Position numbers and translations under genes: made by a program. From contig NC_062220.1 of NCBI RefSeq assembly GCF_902686445.1, positions 98,084,143-98,148,142 on the forward strand: a stretch of 64,000 nucleotides of DNA, in the 5' to 3' direction. Under the pieces are notes generated by a model that made no database searches, was not told the DNA's origin, and worked only from the letters and a program-made list of their open reading frames with translations. The stretch is from Sciurus carolinensis (lineage: Eukaryota; Chordata; Mammalia; Rodentia; Sciuridae). Below, in pieces: positions 44,541 through 55,570 of the stretch; within the stretch, counting starts at the first letter, position 1, and each line of letters begins with the position of its first letter.

Positions 44541-44730
44541 TTTCTTTTAATGTAACAAAATACCTGAGCTAAATCAACTTATAAAGGGGAAAGATTTGTT
44601 TTGGCTCAGTCCGTGGTTAACTGGCCCACTGTTTTTGAGCCTATTGTGAGCCAGGACAGGCTTGGCTAGTGTTTTTTGAGCATGTGAGTATTCTGAGGAT
44701 GTTTAAGGGAAACTAGACTAAGCTATGATA
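44541..44730 (-). mobile_element. Second MaLR-like antisense fragment
   Basis: 'gctttcttttaatgtaacaaa', 'ataaaggggaaagatttgtt' and 'gtgagccaggacaggc' are similar LTR vocabulary. Low certainty. Confidence 0.4.
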
Positions 44731-44892
44731 TTCAATAGGTTAGATGTATTTAATGCATTATTGACTTACTGATATTTTCAACATAATCAGAACATATCAG
44801 AACATAATCTCATCATAAGTGGAAGAGCCATCTAAATATTTAAAGGCATTTTAGCCATTGAAAGAAAGGAAAGTAGGAAGGCATGTCTTTTT

Positions 44893-45245
44893 CTGGACCC
44901 AGTGGCACACACCTGTAATCCCAGTTACTCAGGAGGATGAGGCAGGAGGATCAAAGTTTGAAACCAGCCTCAGCAACTTAGACCTTGTATCAAAATAAAA
45001 AATATAAAGGGCCAGACACAGTGGCACATGCCTATAACCCCAGCTGCTCTGGAGGCTGAGATAGGAGGATTGCAAATTCAAAGACTGTTTCAGCAATTTA
45101 GTGAGGCCCTAAGCAAATTAGTGAAAGCTTGTCTCAAAATAAAACATAATAAGGGCTGGGAATGAGTCTCAGTGGTTAGGCATCCTTGGGTTCAATTCCT
45201 GGTATGAAAACCAAAACCAAAACAAACAATAAAACTCTTTTAAAA
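44893..45245 (+). mobile_element. Tandem B1 monomer and B1-dID SINE
   Basis: A B1 monomer (44893-45010) is followed directly by a full B1-dID ('cagacacagtggcacatgcc' to 'gggttcaattcctggtatg'). The second probably inserted at the linker of the first. Confidence 0.85.
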
Positions 45246-45432
45246 AAATAAATAAAAATCATGTCTTTGCTGCTGCAGCTTTCCTTCTGGAGGCGATTTT
45301 GGACCACAGCACTTGAAAGGGAAATTCAATTCAAACAACACTGGGAGATCTCAAGGAGTTGAGGAGACAGAAATAAGAATTTGAGAACCTGAGGTGGATG
45401 GGATTTGTGGATCTCAATACAAAAAAGGGGAT

Positions 45433-45434
<2 letters not shown>

Positions 45435-45465
<31 letters not shown>
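45435..45465 (+). repeat. (GA)n microsatellite
   Basis: About 14 uninterrupted AG units inside the ancient L1 5' region. Confidence 0.95.
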
Positions 45466-45467
<2 letters not shown>

Positions 45468-46062
45468 CAAAAGTTTGCACAGAGATTCCCTTGATTATCT
45501 GGAAGCATACTAATCTGAGTCTATGTAAAGTGAAATTATACAAAGCTGAGCAAAGAACAAGCCAAGAGTTATATAAACTTAACAAGTCCTGGAGCTCATA
45601 CAAGCTAGGAGACATTTCATTTTCTACTAACAGAGGGAGGAGAACTTATTTTTAAAAATCCAGGTATTCAATAGACAACTAACATGTATGTGTCCTAATG
45701 GGACTAAATAATGCTTAAGACTCTTTAGATCTATCATAACAAACCTTAAAGGGTCTTGAAATGATCAAGCTAATCCCCAAGTAACTAAACTGCCTGCCAA
45801 ACAAATTCAACATTCATTCAAAAAAGAAAACAAAATCGAATATTGAACAATATGACATTTGTAATGTGCAACATCTAGTCAAAAATTGTTATACAAGATG
45901 AAAATATGACCCTTAATCAGGAGAAAAATAGAAACAAACTGAGAAATGACAGACACAAGAGAATTAGCAGACAAGGACTTTAACAAAGCCTTAAAAATGA
46001 TATTAAATGGTTTAAAAGAAAACAAAAATAATAAATGAAAGATATAAAAATGGGTCTTCAGG

Positions 46063-46139
46063 GGGCTGGGGAGATAGCTCAGTCGGTAGAGTGTTTGCCT
46101 TGCAAGCACAAGGCCCTGGGTTTGATCCCCAGCACTGCC

Positions 46140-46167
<28 letters not shown>
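46063..46167 (+). mobile_element. Young ID SINE
   Basis: 'gggctggggagatagctcag', 'ccctgggtttgatccccagc', A-run of 28. Flanks 'aaaaatgggtcttc' and 'aaaaatgggacttc' form a duplication with one mismatch. Confidence 0.92.
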
Positions 46168-46170
<3 letters not shown>

Positions 46171-46326
46171 GACTTCTAAAGTAAAAAATACAATATGTGA
46201 AATGAACATTTCACTGGATGAACTTAATAGCAGTTTAGATATTGCTGATGACAAGATCAATGAATTTGAAGACACAGCAATAGAAATTATCCACACTGAA
46301 AAAAATTAGAGGAAAATATATATATT

Positions 46327-46403
46327 TTGCAGTGTTGGGGTTGAACCCAAGGCCTAATGCATTCTAGGCAAGTACTCTACCACTGAGTTACGTTCCCAGC
46401 CTA
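46327..46403 (-). mobile_element. ID SINE, antisense
   Basis: 'gcagtgttggggttgaaccc', 'caagtactctaccactgagt' and 'cgttcccagcc'. Confidence 0.85.
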
Positions 46404-46538
46404 TAGATGAAATTTAAAAAAACAAATAATTAATGGTGCCTCAATGACTGATGAGACAATTTCAGGTGTCAGATATGTATAATGGAGGTCCCAGAAAGAA
46501 AGAAGAAAGATACCAAAAAAATTATCTGAAGAAATACA

Positions 46539-46735
46539 GGCTGGGGCACAGTGGTGCATACCTATAATCCCAGTGGCTCAGGAGGCTGAGGCAGGAGGAT
46601 CACAAGTTCAAAGTCAGACTCAGCAACTTAGTGAGGCCCTAAGCAACTTAGCAAGACACCATCTCAAAATTAAAAATTTTTAAAAGGGCTAGGGATGTGA
46701 CTCAGTGGTTAAGAACCCCTGGTTTCAATTCCTGG
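46539..46735 (+). mobile_element. B1-dID composite SINE
   Basis: 'ggctggggcacagtggtgca', 'ggctgaggcaggaggatcac' and ID half 'gggctagggatgtgactcag'. Its tail position is taken by a trinucleotide repeat. Confidence 0.9.
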
Positions 46736-46793
46736 CTGTGGTGGTGGTGGCTGCTGCGGCGGCAGTGGCAGCAGCAGCAGCAGCAGTAGCAGT

Positions 46794-46834
<41 letters not shown>

Positions 46835-46845
46835 CGTCATCATTG
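46736..46845 (+). repeat. Trinucleotide repeat (GTG/GCA/CAG)n
   Basis: GTG units, then GCA/CAG with a few TAG interruptions, then a pure run of 12 CAG (46796-46831), ending in CAT/CGT units. It lies between two SINEs in the place of an A-rich tail. Confidence 0.95.
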
Positions 46846-46848
46846 CCA

Positions 46849-46945
46849 AGGGCTGGGGATATGGATCAGTGGTAGAAAGTTTACCTACTATGCATGAGAC
46901 CTGGGTTCAATCCCCAGCACCACACACCCCCACACACACCACACA
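46849..46945 (+). mobile_element. ID SINE with (CA)-rich tail
   Basis: 'gggctggggatatggatcag', 'gacctgggttcaatccccag', tail of CACAC. Confidence 0.88.
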
Positions 46946-47112
46946 CATACACAACCAAAATTCTTTCAAGTTTGAATAAAATTTTAGAAACCACAAGTCC
47001 AGGAAGATAAATGAAAGTCAAAGTCAAGCAGGAAAATACAAAGAAAATCATCACAAGGCACACACTTCAATTGCAAATATCAGTAATAAAGAGAACACTT
47101 TAAAAGTAACAG

Positions 47113-47178
47113 ATATGCTTAGCGCGCATGAGGCCCTGGGTTCAATTCCCAGCATACACATACAAATAAATAAATAAT
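47113..47178 (+). mobile_element. ID SINE, 3' half
   Basis: 'atgcttagcgcgcatgaggc' and 'gggttcaattcccagcatac' with (AAAT) tail. The A-box half is missing. Confidence 0.8.
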
Positions 47179-47186
47179 TAAAAACC

Positions 47187-47355
47187 ATCTGGGCGAGGCA
47201 TCTCATGTCTGCAATCTCAGATACCAGGGTCAAGGAGAGCAAGCTCCAAGTCAACCTCAGCTACTTAGTGAGACTCTGTCTCAAAATAAAAAGTAAAAAG
47301 GGTAGTGATATAGCTCAGTGGTAGAGCACCCTTGGTTCAATCTCCAATATAGGCA
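47187..47355 (+). mobile_element. B1-dID composite SINE, diverged
   Basis: 'gtgagactctgtctcaaaat', ID half 'gtagtgatatagctcagtgg' and 'ggttcaatctcc'. Confidence 0.82.
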
Positions 47356-47725
47356 TGGGTGGGGCGGGGGAGCCCTAGAGCAAACACATATATACAAACA
47401 AGAGATAGAGCTAATAAGTAAATAGTGGAGATGAAATGGAGTGCATTAAATGCAAATAAGTAAGCACTTCAATTAAAAGGCAAAGAGTGTCAATCCAAAC
47501 TTAAAAAGACAAGACTCATAGATGCTGAATAAAAGAAGCTCATTTAAAATATAAAGGCACATACAGATTTAAAGAGTAGAAAAAGACTTATCATGCAAAT
47601 AACAATAATGAGAAAGTTGAAATTGCCTACTAAGAATATAGTAAACTTTGGAACAAAAACTACACCAGATAAAATGATAGGCATTTCAGCATGGGAAAAA
47701 CAAAAAACAAAAAAAAACAAGGGAG

Positions 47726-47908
47726 TCAGGCATGGTGACCATGCCTGTGATCCCAGCTACTTGGGAGACTACAGCAGGAGGAATGCAAGTTTGAGGTCAG
47801 CTTCGGCAATTTACCAAGAACTGGTTTTTAAATAAAAAATAAAAAGGACTGGGGATGAAGTTCAGACCACTGAGTTCATACCACTGAGCTTCATTTTCCA
47901 ATAAAAAA
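47726..47908 (+). mobile_element. B1-dID composite SINE, diverged
   Basis: 'agtcaggcatggtgaccatg', 'atcccagctacttgggagac' and 'ggactggggatgaagttcag'. Confidence 0.82.
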
Positions 47909-48240
47909 GAGGGTGATTTAAATTCATCAGAAAGATATAATATTTCCAAATGCATATGTATCTAAATAACAAGGTTTCCAAATACATAAAGCAAAAAATT
48001 AGAATTAAAGGAGAAATTAAAAATTCTTCAATTTCTATAGGACATTTCACACTCAGCTCAGTAATTGATACATTAAGTAGAAAACCTATAAGAATATACA
48101 GGACCCATAAGTCAAATGACCTTATTGATCTTTTTTGAACACTTTTTTCTCATCATAGAAAATTCCATCTGATAATAGAAGAATGTATAAATATTGTTTT
48201 TAACTGAATGTAGAATATTCACTAAAATAGGTCAGATCTT

Positions 48241-48338
48241 TTTTTTTTTTTTTTTTTTTTTTGGTGCTGAGGATCGAACCCAGGGCCTTGTGCTTATAAG
48301 GCAAGCACTCTACTGACTGACCTATCTCCCCAGCCCCC
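48241..48338 (-). mobile_element. Young ID SINE, antisense, 15-bp duplication
   Basis: T-run, 'ggtgctgaggatcgaaccca' and 'gacctatctccccagccccc'. Flanks 'aataggtcagatctt' (48226-48240) and 'aataggtcaaatctt' (48339-48353), 14 of 15 identical. Confidence 0.93.
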
Positions 48339-48661
48339 AATAGGTCAAATCTTGGGCCATAAAATGTCTCAAATTTAGATGGATTAGAATCATGGTGACT
48401 ATGTTCTCTGATCATGATGAAAATAAATTTAAAACCAGTAACCAAAAGATACCCAGGAAGTATCTAATTATCTGGATAGTCAACAGATTTATAAATAATT
48501 TAGGAGTTGAAAAAATATAAAAGAAGTCAGAAAATATTTTGAACCAACTAATAAAAACACAACATATCAAAATGTATAAAGTGCAGCTAAAGCAGAACTT
48601 ACAGGGAAATGTATAACTTTAAACACATTTATTTTAAGTGAGATCTAAAATCAGTGATTAT

Positions 48662-49080
48662 TGTGGTTTGGATGTGAGTTGTCAAGTGCGAGATAGTGCA
48701 AGGTTTAGAGAAAAAATGGGTTATGAGAGTCTTAACCCAATCAGTGAATTAATGTCTAATGAGGTTAACTGAGTGGTAACTGGAGGCAGGTGGGATGTGG
48801 CTGGAGGAAGCGGTTCATTGGGGTCATGGCTATGGGGTGTATATTTTGTATCTGGCAAGTAGAGACCTCTCTCTCTGCTTTTTGATCATCATGTGAGCTG
48901 CTTCCCTCTGCTACACTCTTCTGCCACTATGTTCTGCATCACCTTGAGCCCACAGGAATGGAGCCTGCTGTATATGGATTGAGACCTCTGAAACCATGAG
49001 CCCCCAAATAAATTTTTCCTCCTCTACAGTTGTTCTGGTCAGGCCCTTTAGTCACAGCAGTGAAAAAGCTGACTAAAACA
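48662..49080 (+). mobile_element. MaLR solo LTR (family B copy 3)
   Basis: Begins 'tgtggtttggatgtgag', ends 'gactaaaaca', with 'gtggctggaggaagcggttc' and 'aataaatttttcctcctcta'. Flanks 'attat' and 'ataat' may be a mutated 5-bp duplication. It splits the ancient L1. Confidence 0.82.
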
Positions 49081-49669
49081 ATAATTTAAACTTTCTCCTT
49101 AAGAAACTAGAAAAAGAATAAACTGGAAGTAGAAGAAAAAAAGTAAAGAATAGATGTCTATGGAATAGAAAATGGACAAAGAGAAAAATGAATAACCAAA
49201 AACTTTCTCTTTTAAAAAGAACAATAAAAATTATGTTTCTAGCTTAGAAACATCAAAAAGATTGAGACAACATAAATTAAAAACATCAGGGTTGAAAGAG
49301 AGAACACCAGACACAACAGACAGTGAAAGATAATGAAGCAATATTATGCAGAATTTCATACCAACAAATGAAAAAAATTCTACCTAATTGTCTTTTGAAG
49401 TATCTAGACCATTTTTCATTTCCAACAGTTATGAAAAGAGTTCCTGTTCAGTCTGAGCTATTCATATGGGTGTGAAATGGTATCTCATTGTTTTAATCTT
49501 AAATTTCTTCGTGACAAATACTATTGAGAGTATTTTTTTCATTTGTTAGTCCCTTGACTATCTTCTTTGGTGTCCTGTTTTTTTTTTTTTTTTTTTTTTT
49601 TTTTTTCTGATTTTTACCTTCTTAAAAATGTGTTTAAAAGGGTTGTCAATTATTTTATTTTTATTTATT

Positions 49670-49795
49670 TATATATTTATTTTGAGACATGGTCTTCCTC
49701 TGTTGCCCAGGTTATACTTGAACTCATGAGTTTAAATGATCTTCCTACCTCAGCCTCCAAAGTAGCTGGAACTACAGACATGTGTCAAGTACCAG
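49670..49795 (-). mobile_element. B1-like SINE monomer, antisense
   Basis: 'tttgagacatggtcttcctc', 'gttgcccaggttatacttga' and 'cctcagcctccaaagtagct'. No ID half. Confidence 0.72.
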
Positions 49796-50519
49796 GGTAG
49801 GGTTGTTTCATCTTAAATACAAAGTCTTTATGTGTTTTGCCAGTCTGGGACCTCCCTATCCTGATATCAATTGTAAGGGGCATCCAGGTGGAGGCATCCA
49901 CCTCTGCAGGCCTGGCCCAGTCACTTCTGAGCTGCTTCCCTCTGGCAGGGAAGTTCTCTGGCAGGCTCAATTGCCTCCATGAAAAGTTTTAAGTTGCTAG
50001 GAGGAGGTTGTGATTAGAGATCAAGAGGTGGGATCTACAGTCAACCAATAGAGGCCCACCCTACTCTAGAAATGTGGTTAAGATTTTCTCTACACTCAAA
50101 TCAGAGTGAAACTTAATGTTCCATTCATCAGTTGAACTTACTGACCATGTTCAGATGTTGTCACCTGACTGTATTTGTAGTTCATCAGTTTCCCTGGAAT
50201 GCAGACGGCATCAACTAAAAAAAGACAAGTACTACAATACTTGCTTAATTTACATGTAGGGTGATTTCAAACTGTGGTAGTACAAAATGGGGAAAGATGA
50301 AGTAATTAGATAATTGAGTCAAATAATTTTGGGGCCACACTTTATTTATTTATTTATTTATTAAAAAGCAGCTTTAGTTTTACAGAAAAATTGAATGGGA
50401 AGTATAGGATTCCTATATACTTTCCAGGTGCTCCCTTCTCTGCAACTAGCTTCTTCTGATAATATCTTGCTTTATTGTTGCCCTTTCTTATTTTTTAAAC
50501 ATAACCAACGTATGTCTAT
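49796..50519. other. Unassigned DNA
   Basis: No gene or clear repeat, apart from an (ATTT)n run at 50342-50365. Confidence 0.35.
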
Positions 50520-50755
50520 TTTTAAGTGCTGGAACTGAGATCAGACAAGCTTGTAGTTGACTGCCCTTTGTTTTTCCTCTGAGTAAGGGAACCTTCGCTG
50601 AGGTAAGGGGAAATGGGAGATAACAGCTCTGGCTGCCTCATACTGAGAGGGAGTGACATAGGGCAAGCAGTTTGGGTTTCCCCTCTCAGGAATGTTTTGG
50701 TCAATTGAGGGATCCATGGCAAAATTCTGGTTTGGAAGGAACAGGTTGTAAAGCA
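50520..50755 (-). mobile_element. Endogenous retroviral LTR, family A copy 3 (5' part)
   Basis: On the minus strand, from 50755, 'tgctttacaacctgttcctt' and 'ccctctcag' plus a run of A-rich words match the first third of 2740 and 6130 (U3 part). The R/U5 end is missing, so it is truncated. Confidence 0.6.
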
Positions 50756-50868
50756 CAAGTGCTGGAGTGAGATTAATGCAAAATAAATGAATATGGTGAT
50801 GATGATGATAAAGAGCAGTAATTTTAAAAATTTTTTACCAGGAGGTGTAAGAGCTAAGAAATTGGCCT

Positions 50869-50968
50869 TTTTTTTTTTTTTTTTTTTTTTTTTGTGGTGC
50901 TGGGGATTGAACCCAGGGCCTTGTGCTTGCAAGGCAAGCACTCTACCAACTGAGCTATATTCCCAGCC
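50869..50968 (-). mobile_element. Young ID SINE, antisense
   Basis: 24-T run, 'gtggtgctggggattgaacc', 'gcttgcaaggcaagcactct', 'gagctatattcccagccc'. Confidence 0.92.
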
Positions 50969-51980
50969 CTTAAGAAATCATCTTGATAGATAAGAGCAGA
51001 TTAATATTTTAAGAAATCCTTATTACTTTAACACATAAAGGATTAAATTTTGGTTTATATCAGTACATTAATATTGGACCTTAGGAAAAAGTCTTGAATA
51101 ATTTTAACTAATTGTGCTAATTATATAAACAATTTAGTTACACACAAACTTTTTGAATTTTCCCTTTACAAACGTTCTATAACTTACACAAATCTTCTGT
51201 GATTAGCACAAACCTGTGAATTACACAAGCCATCTGTCACTTACACAAACCTTTTGCCACTTAGACATTCTACAACTTTTTACCTTACCCCACACAAGAT
51301 AATTTTATCCAGAAATATTTCCTTTCTCTTGTATTTTTTATTTCTATACCTAACACCTTCTTATCTCTTACCATTCATAAGCCTTGTATCTCTTTCCCTA
51401 CTTTTAAATTTATATTTTGAAACAATATTTATGAAATTTTTGAATTTAGACAAGCTACTCCACTTTAATAAGATGAAATACTCTTATGTTTTTCATGGTT
51501 CTTTAACTGAAACCTCTCCTACTTTGTATAGAATCTTAGCTCTTAGTAATCTTGTTTTAGTGAAGACACATATGCAAAGCAATCTCCAACTTTTTTCCAT
51601 TTACCAATTTATGAAAACACATTTAATATTGAAATATATTGCCTTAGCATTTGATGTGTAGCACCCCAACTTTGCAAATTATTCAGATGTCTCCTTTCAC
51701 AAACACATTTATGAAGATTGATCCCATTTTTGTCAAATCTGATTTACTCATTTTTAACTGTAAAAACCAAGATGTCAGAAAATGTAGTTAACAGTCTTTA
51801 TCAGATCAGAGTTTACTTTTGGGTCACATTAGAGTCCTCAGGTAAAGATTTTCAAGGAAAAGAAAAATGGTATATATGATATCATTTCATTTCCCCCCCT
51901 ACACTATAGTATTTAGGGAGGAACTTGTTAAGAAAGGAGGGTAGCAGAGTGCCAAAGCAGAAAGATAGCTAGCCATAGTG
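50969..51980. other. AT-rich unassigned DNA, possibly retroviral remains
   Basis: A 135-codon open frame (51254-51661) is Leu/Phe/Ser-rich and low complexity, with no recognisable domain. Repeated 'cttacacaaa(c/t)ctt' words near 51180-51260 are a short degenerate tandem. This may be internal sequence of the retroviral fragment at 51981. Confidence 0.35.
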
Positions 51981-52725
51981 GCTTGAATTTAAAAGTGGCA
52001 CTTTTTTTTTTTTCTTTTAGTCTCAAACCAGTTTTCTGCAAGTCTTGTAAACCTAGGAGAGATAGAGATGTAGAAGAAGCTAAGAAAACATATTCTTAAG
52101 CATTGCAACATAAGAGATCCCTTTCATTGGATCCTAGCTGTTCCATGTTTTACACCTAGCTATAAACTCATTCCTCACCTTTCTTTGACTGCCACAGCCT
52201 CAGGAGTATCCTCTCATCTGATCTTTGACGTTCCCCTGTGTCTGGTCCCTGTTTGGGCACTAACTGCTATGGCCCTCCCATCTCTCAGTCACAGTCATTA
52301 ATTCAGGAAAGACTGGACAAGGCTGTTGGGGATAAAGAAAAGACAAACAGACACACATAGAGAGAAAGAGTCAGGGCCAAGTGGGTAGTCAAATTCTGAT
52401 GGAGTTTGACTGACCCAGAGCTAGCTCAGCATGTTTATTATATAGGTTTCATCAACAGGTTATTTGTGGGAAATTTTTAGCAAAGCAGGCAATCTGAAGA
52501 ATGCAGGACTGGTGAGACATTAGGGTCATCTTGCTTTGCTCAGAATTTTCTATCCTTGGGAGCTGGTGCCTGAGCTCAAGGTCCCAACTGAGAACTATGA
52601 GCCTTTGCAAAGAGTTTCCTCCAGCTGGCGTGACCATAGCAACTGGGCCATCATGACCTGCACTTTTGCACAGGCAGTTCCCAGCACAAACACAGCCACG
52701 AGAGTCAGAAAGATCATGATTCACT
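51981..52725 (-). mobile_element. Endogenous retrovirus LTR and leader with tRNA-Lys primer site
   Basis: On the minus strand, from right to left: a U3-like region, a TATA/AATAAA block (complement 52434-52447, 'tatataataaa'), a C/T-rich U5, and a primer-binding-site match (52245-52262). The leader continues to about 51981. No gag frame could be followed. The Lys-type primer site suggests a betaretrovirus-like (ERV2) element; age is high. Confidence 0.6.
52245..52262 (-). promoter_or_regulatory. Primer-binding site, tRNA-Lys type, decayed
   Basis: The minus strand reads 'tagtgcccaaacagggac', 15 of 18 identical to the tRNA-Lys3 complement. Two of the three differences are the products of CpG decay. 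Confidence 0.6.
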
Positions 52726-52726
52726 T

Positions 52727-52852
52727 GGTTTATACCCAAAGGACTTAAAATCAACATACCACAGTGACATAGCCACATCAATGTTTATTGCAGCTCAATT
52801 CACCATAGCTAAAATATGGAACCAACCTAGATGCCCTTCAACAGATGAACGT

Positions 52853-52907
<55 letters not shown>

Positions 52908-53405
52908 ATATATATTATATATATTATTATATATATTATATATTATATATATATTATATATATATTATATATTATATATATATAATGGAACATTACTCAA
53001 CTTTAAAGAAGAATGAAATTCTGGCATTTGTTGGTAAATGGATGGAGTTAGAGAATATCATGCTAAGTGAAATAAGCCAAACCCCAAAAAACCAAAGGTT
53101 GAATGTTTTCTCTGATATGCAGATACTAATTCACAATAAGTAGGGGTGGGGGAAATAGGGAAGAACAGAGTTACTTGATATTAGGTAGAGGGGAGTGAAG
53201 GGAAGGAAAGGGATATGGGGGTAGAAATGAGAGTAGAGTGAAACAGACACTATTACCTCATGTACATATATGACTATATGACTGATGTGGTCCTACAATA
53301 TCTATAGTCAGAAAAATGAGATTACAGTTCATTTATGTACAATCTATCAAAATGTATAAATGCATTCTACTGTCATGTACAACTAATCAGAACAAATAAA
53401 AAAAT
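52727..53405 (+). mobile_element. Older L1 3' portion with (TA)n expansion
   Basis: 'atacccaaaggacttaaaatc', 'ccaacctagatgcccttcaa', then a large AT repeat, then 'aatggaacattactcaactt', 'gagaatatcatgctaagtga' and a G-rich 3'UTR without telomere-like hexamers. ORF2 C-terminus is destroyed by the repeat. Confidence 0.88.
52854..52984. repeat. (TA)n microsatellite, about 130 bp
   Basis: Pure (TA) then imperfect TATAT/ATTATA blocks. In other L1 copies the same place holds only 'tatatatatata' (10920-10931; 19335-19345). Confidence 0.95.
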
Positions 53406-53419
53406 AAAGATCATAATTC

Positions 53420-53960
53420 AAATCACCTCTCTCACATCACTGCACTACATGTGTTACAATTGAGGAGCCAATACTGATACATTATTATTAACCAAAGTTC
53501 TTTTTTTAATTTAAAAAAAAACTTTTCTTAAGTTGTGGATGGACCTTTTATTTTATTCTTATATGCAGTGCTAAGGATCAAACCCAGTGCCTCACATGTG
53601 GTAGGCAAGCGCTCTACCACTGAACCACAACCCCAGTCTGCAAAGTTAGTTTTCATTAGGGTTTCTTATATTGTACGTTCTATGGGTTTTGACAAATGTA
53701 GAATGACATGTATTCACTTTCACCTTATTACACAGAACAGTTTTAGGTCCTTAAACTTATCACTTGTTCTTCCTAGAAATCATCACTCTTTTTATTTTCT
53801 CTATAGTTTCACCTTTTCCAGAATGTGATGCAGGTGGAATAATACAGTGTAGTCTTTTCAAATTAGAAATATGCACTTGATGTCTTCTGTGGCTTGACTC
53901 AATTTTTTTATTCTCTTGATAATATTCCTATGAATGTATGATAGTTTGTTTTTCTAGCAT
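53420..53960 (-). mobile_element. Ancient L1M 3' end, antisense
   Basis: 'gtacgttctatgggttttgac', 'aaatgtagaatgacatgtatt' and 'ttttccagaatgtgatgcag' match an old L1 3' end in reverse. An ID inserts at 53563. Confidence 0.6.
53563..53641 (-). mobile_element. ID SINE, antisense
   Basis: 'gcagtgctaaggatcaaacc' and 'aagcgctctaccactgaacc'. Confidence 0.85.
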
Positions 53961-54800
53961 AATGATATTTGAATTCCTGGATATCCTTTTTGAGGACAGA
54001 ATAAAAATTATGTTCCCTTAAGAGCATCTCAAAAACATCACATTCAATTCATGTTTTATTACTTTTTAAGTCATTCTAGAGTCCCTAAATACACACATGG
54101 TACCAAAACAAACTGCTTTGTGTGGGAATACATATTTTGTTTTGGTTCTAGCCGAAATGGACAGCCGTATTCTCTTATCTGGTACTAGTCCTCTCTTTCT
54201 ATTTGGGGTAATTCCCCACCGCCTTGGTGACGGCATACCCTCCTTCCCACTCTGGAAGCATGAAGAAACATATACTGATGCTGCCCACCTCTGACAGCCT
54301 GGTCATGGCACATGTCTAGGCTTAGTCAATGGACATTTTCCCAGAATTTTGATTTTTTACCAACTCAACTTGAAGGCAAAGAATTGATATTTAATTCATA
54401 GCAATGAGTTTGGTACAGTAAGTGGGACTCATATCTTGCAAAGTGATATGAGTTAGATGAAGACATTAGCTTTTTTAAATATAAGCAATTGGGAGAAATT
54501 GAAGGGTTTTAAGCAGAAACCTCACTTAGTATGTCGCAGTCTGGTACCTGGGTGCCAGGAGAAATTGTGTAAGAAATGAAAAGGTGGCAAATTTCAAGGG
54601 TGGGAACAAAAATCTGTTTCATGACTTCAAAAATACTGCTCTTTTTTAAGGAATAATGATAGCATGCTTTCCTTTATGTATAGAAATGATAATACTGAAT
54701 TTAAAATTAGCACAGTTTTGTTGATAATTTTTTCTGTAGTGGCAATGAATATACTACAAGTTATCACTATTTCACACAATGCCTATGAGAATCACCTTCG

Positions 54801-54834
<34 letters not shown>

Positions 54835-54976
54835 CCTCCTTGCACTTCCTAAAATAATTTCAAAAGCTTATTTCTTTGCATACTTTAAACATGACATTTA
54901 ATGTTTGTTAAATTATAGTTGCAAAGGATGAAATTTGTTGTCACATTATAAATATTAACATTTAAAAATAAAACTA
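53961..54976. other. Unassigned DNA
   Basis: No gene was seen. A pure T-run of about 33 lies at 54802-54834, without a recognisable SINE beside it. Confidence 0.4.
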
Positions 54977-55160
54977 AACTGGGCATGGTATCACATGCCC
55001 GTAGTCCCAGCAATTTGGGAGGTTGAGACAGGAGGATAACAAATTTGAGGCCAACAAGGGCGATTTAGTGAGACCCTGTCGTAATAAAAAAATTTAAAAA
55101 GGGCTGAAGATGTAGTTCAGTGGTAGAGCACCTCTGGGTTCAATCCTCAGTATAAGCAGT
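54977..55160 (+). mobile_element. B1-dID composite SINE
   Basis: 'actgggcatggtatcacatg', 'gaccctgtcgtaataaaaaa' and ID half 'gggctgaagatgtagttcag'. Confidence 0.87.
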
Positions 55161-55185
55161 AATTGATTTATTAATTTAAAAAACT

Positions 55186-55313
55186 AAACCAGGCACAGTG
55201 GTGCTCCCCCTTTATCCCAACTACTCTATTTGGGAGGCTAAGGCAGGGAGGATTGCAAATTTGAGGCCTGCCTGGGCAATTTAGCTAGACCTTGTCTTGA
55301 AATAAAGAATTTA
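55186..55313 (+). mobile_element. B1-dID composite SINE, B1 part (split by L1)
   Basis: 'accaggcacagtggtgctcc', 'gaccttgtcttgaaataaag'. The ID half resumes at 55696 ('aaagaggctgggcatataac', 'ggattcagtactgc'). Confidence 0.87.
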
Positions 55314-55501
55314 TTATGGAACTAGAGAATATCATGCTAAGTGAAATAAACCAATCCCAAAACACCAGAGGCTGAATGTTTTCTCTGATAAGCAGATGCT
55401 GATCCATAGGAGGGGTGGCGGGTAGGGAAGAATAAAGGAACTTTGGATTGTGCAGAGGGGAGTGAGGGGAGGTATGGGGTGGTGGGGATGGGAAAGATGG
55501 A

Positions 55502-55570
<69 letters not shown>

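Larger units (their letters stand above)
45260..49390 (+). mobile_element. Ancient L1M element, heavily interrupted
   Basis: Reading plus strand in order: a 5'UTR-like part ('caaactgcctgccaaacaaa' type words near 45785), ORF1 ('gaaaatatgacccttaatcag' near 45900; 'atttcactggatgaacttaa' near 46208), the RNA-binding region (near 46440 and 46960), and ORF2 start to middle (47400-48640, 49085-49390). It is spread across 4.1 kb by inserted IDs, B1-dIDs, a trinucleotide repeat and a MaLR LTR. All frames are decayed. Confidence 0.75.

Noticed and set aside
46796..46831. Polyglutamine-coding exon
   Set aside because: The CAG run is a SINE-tail repeat inside an ancient L1 and is in no supported gene.
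51254..51661. 135-codon hydrophobic open frame
   Set aside because: Leu/Phe/Ser-rich product of AT-rich sequence, with no domain or context for a gene.
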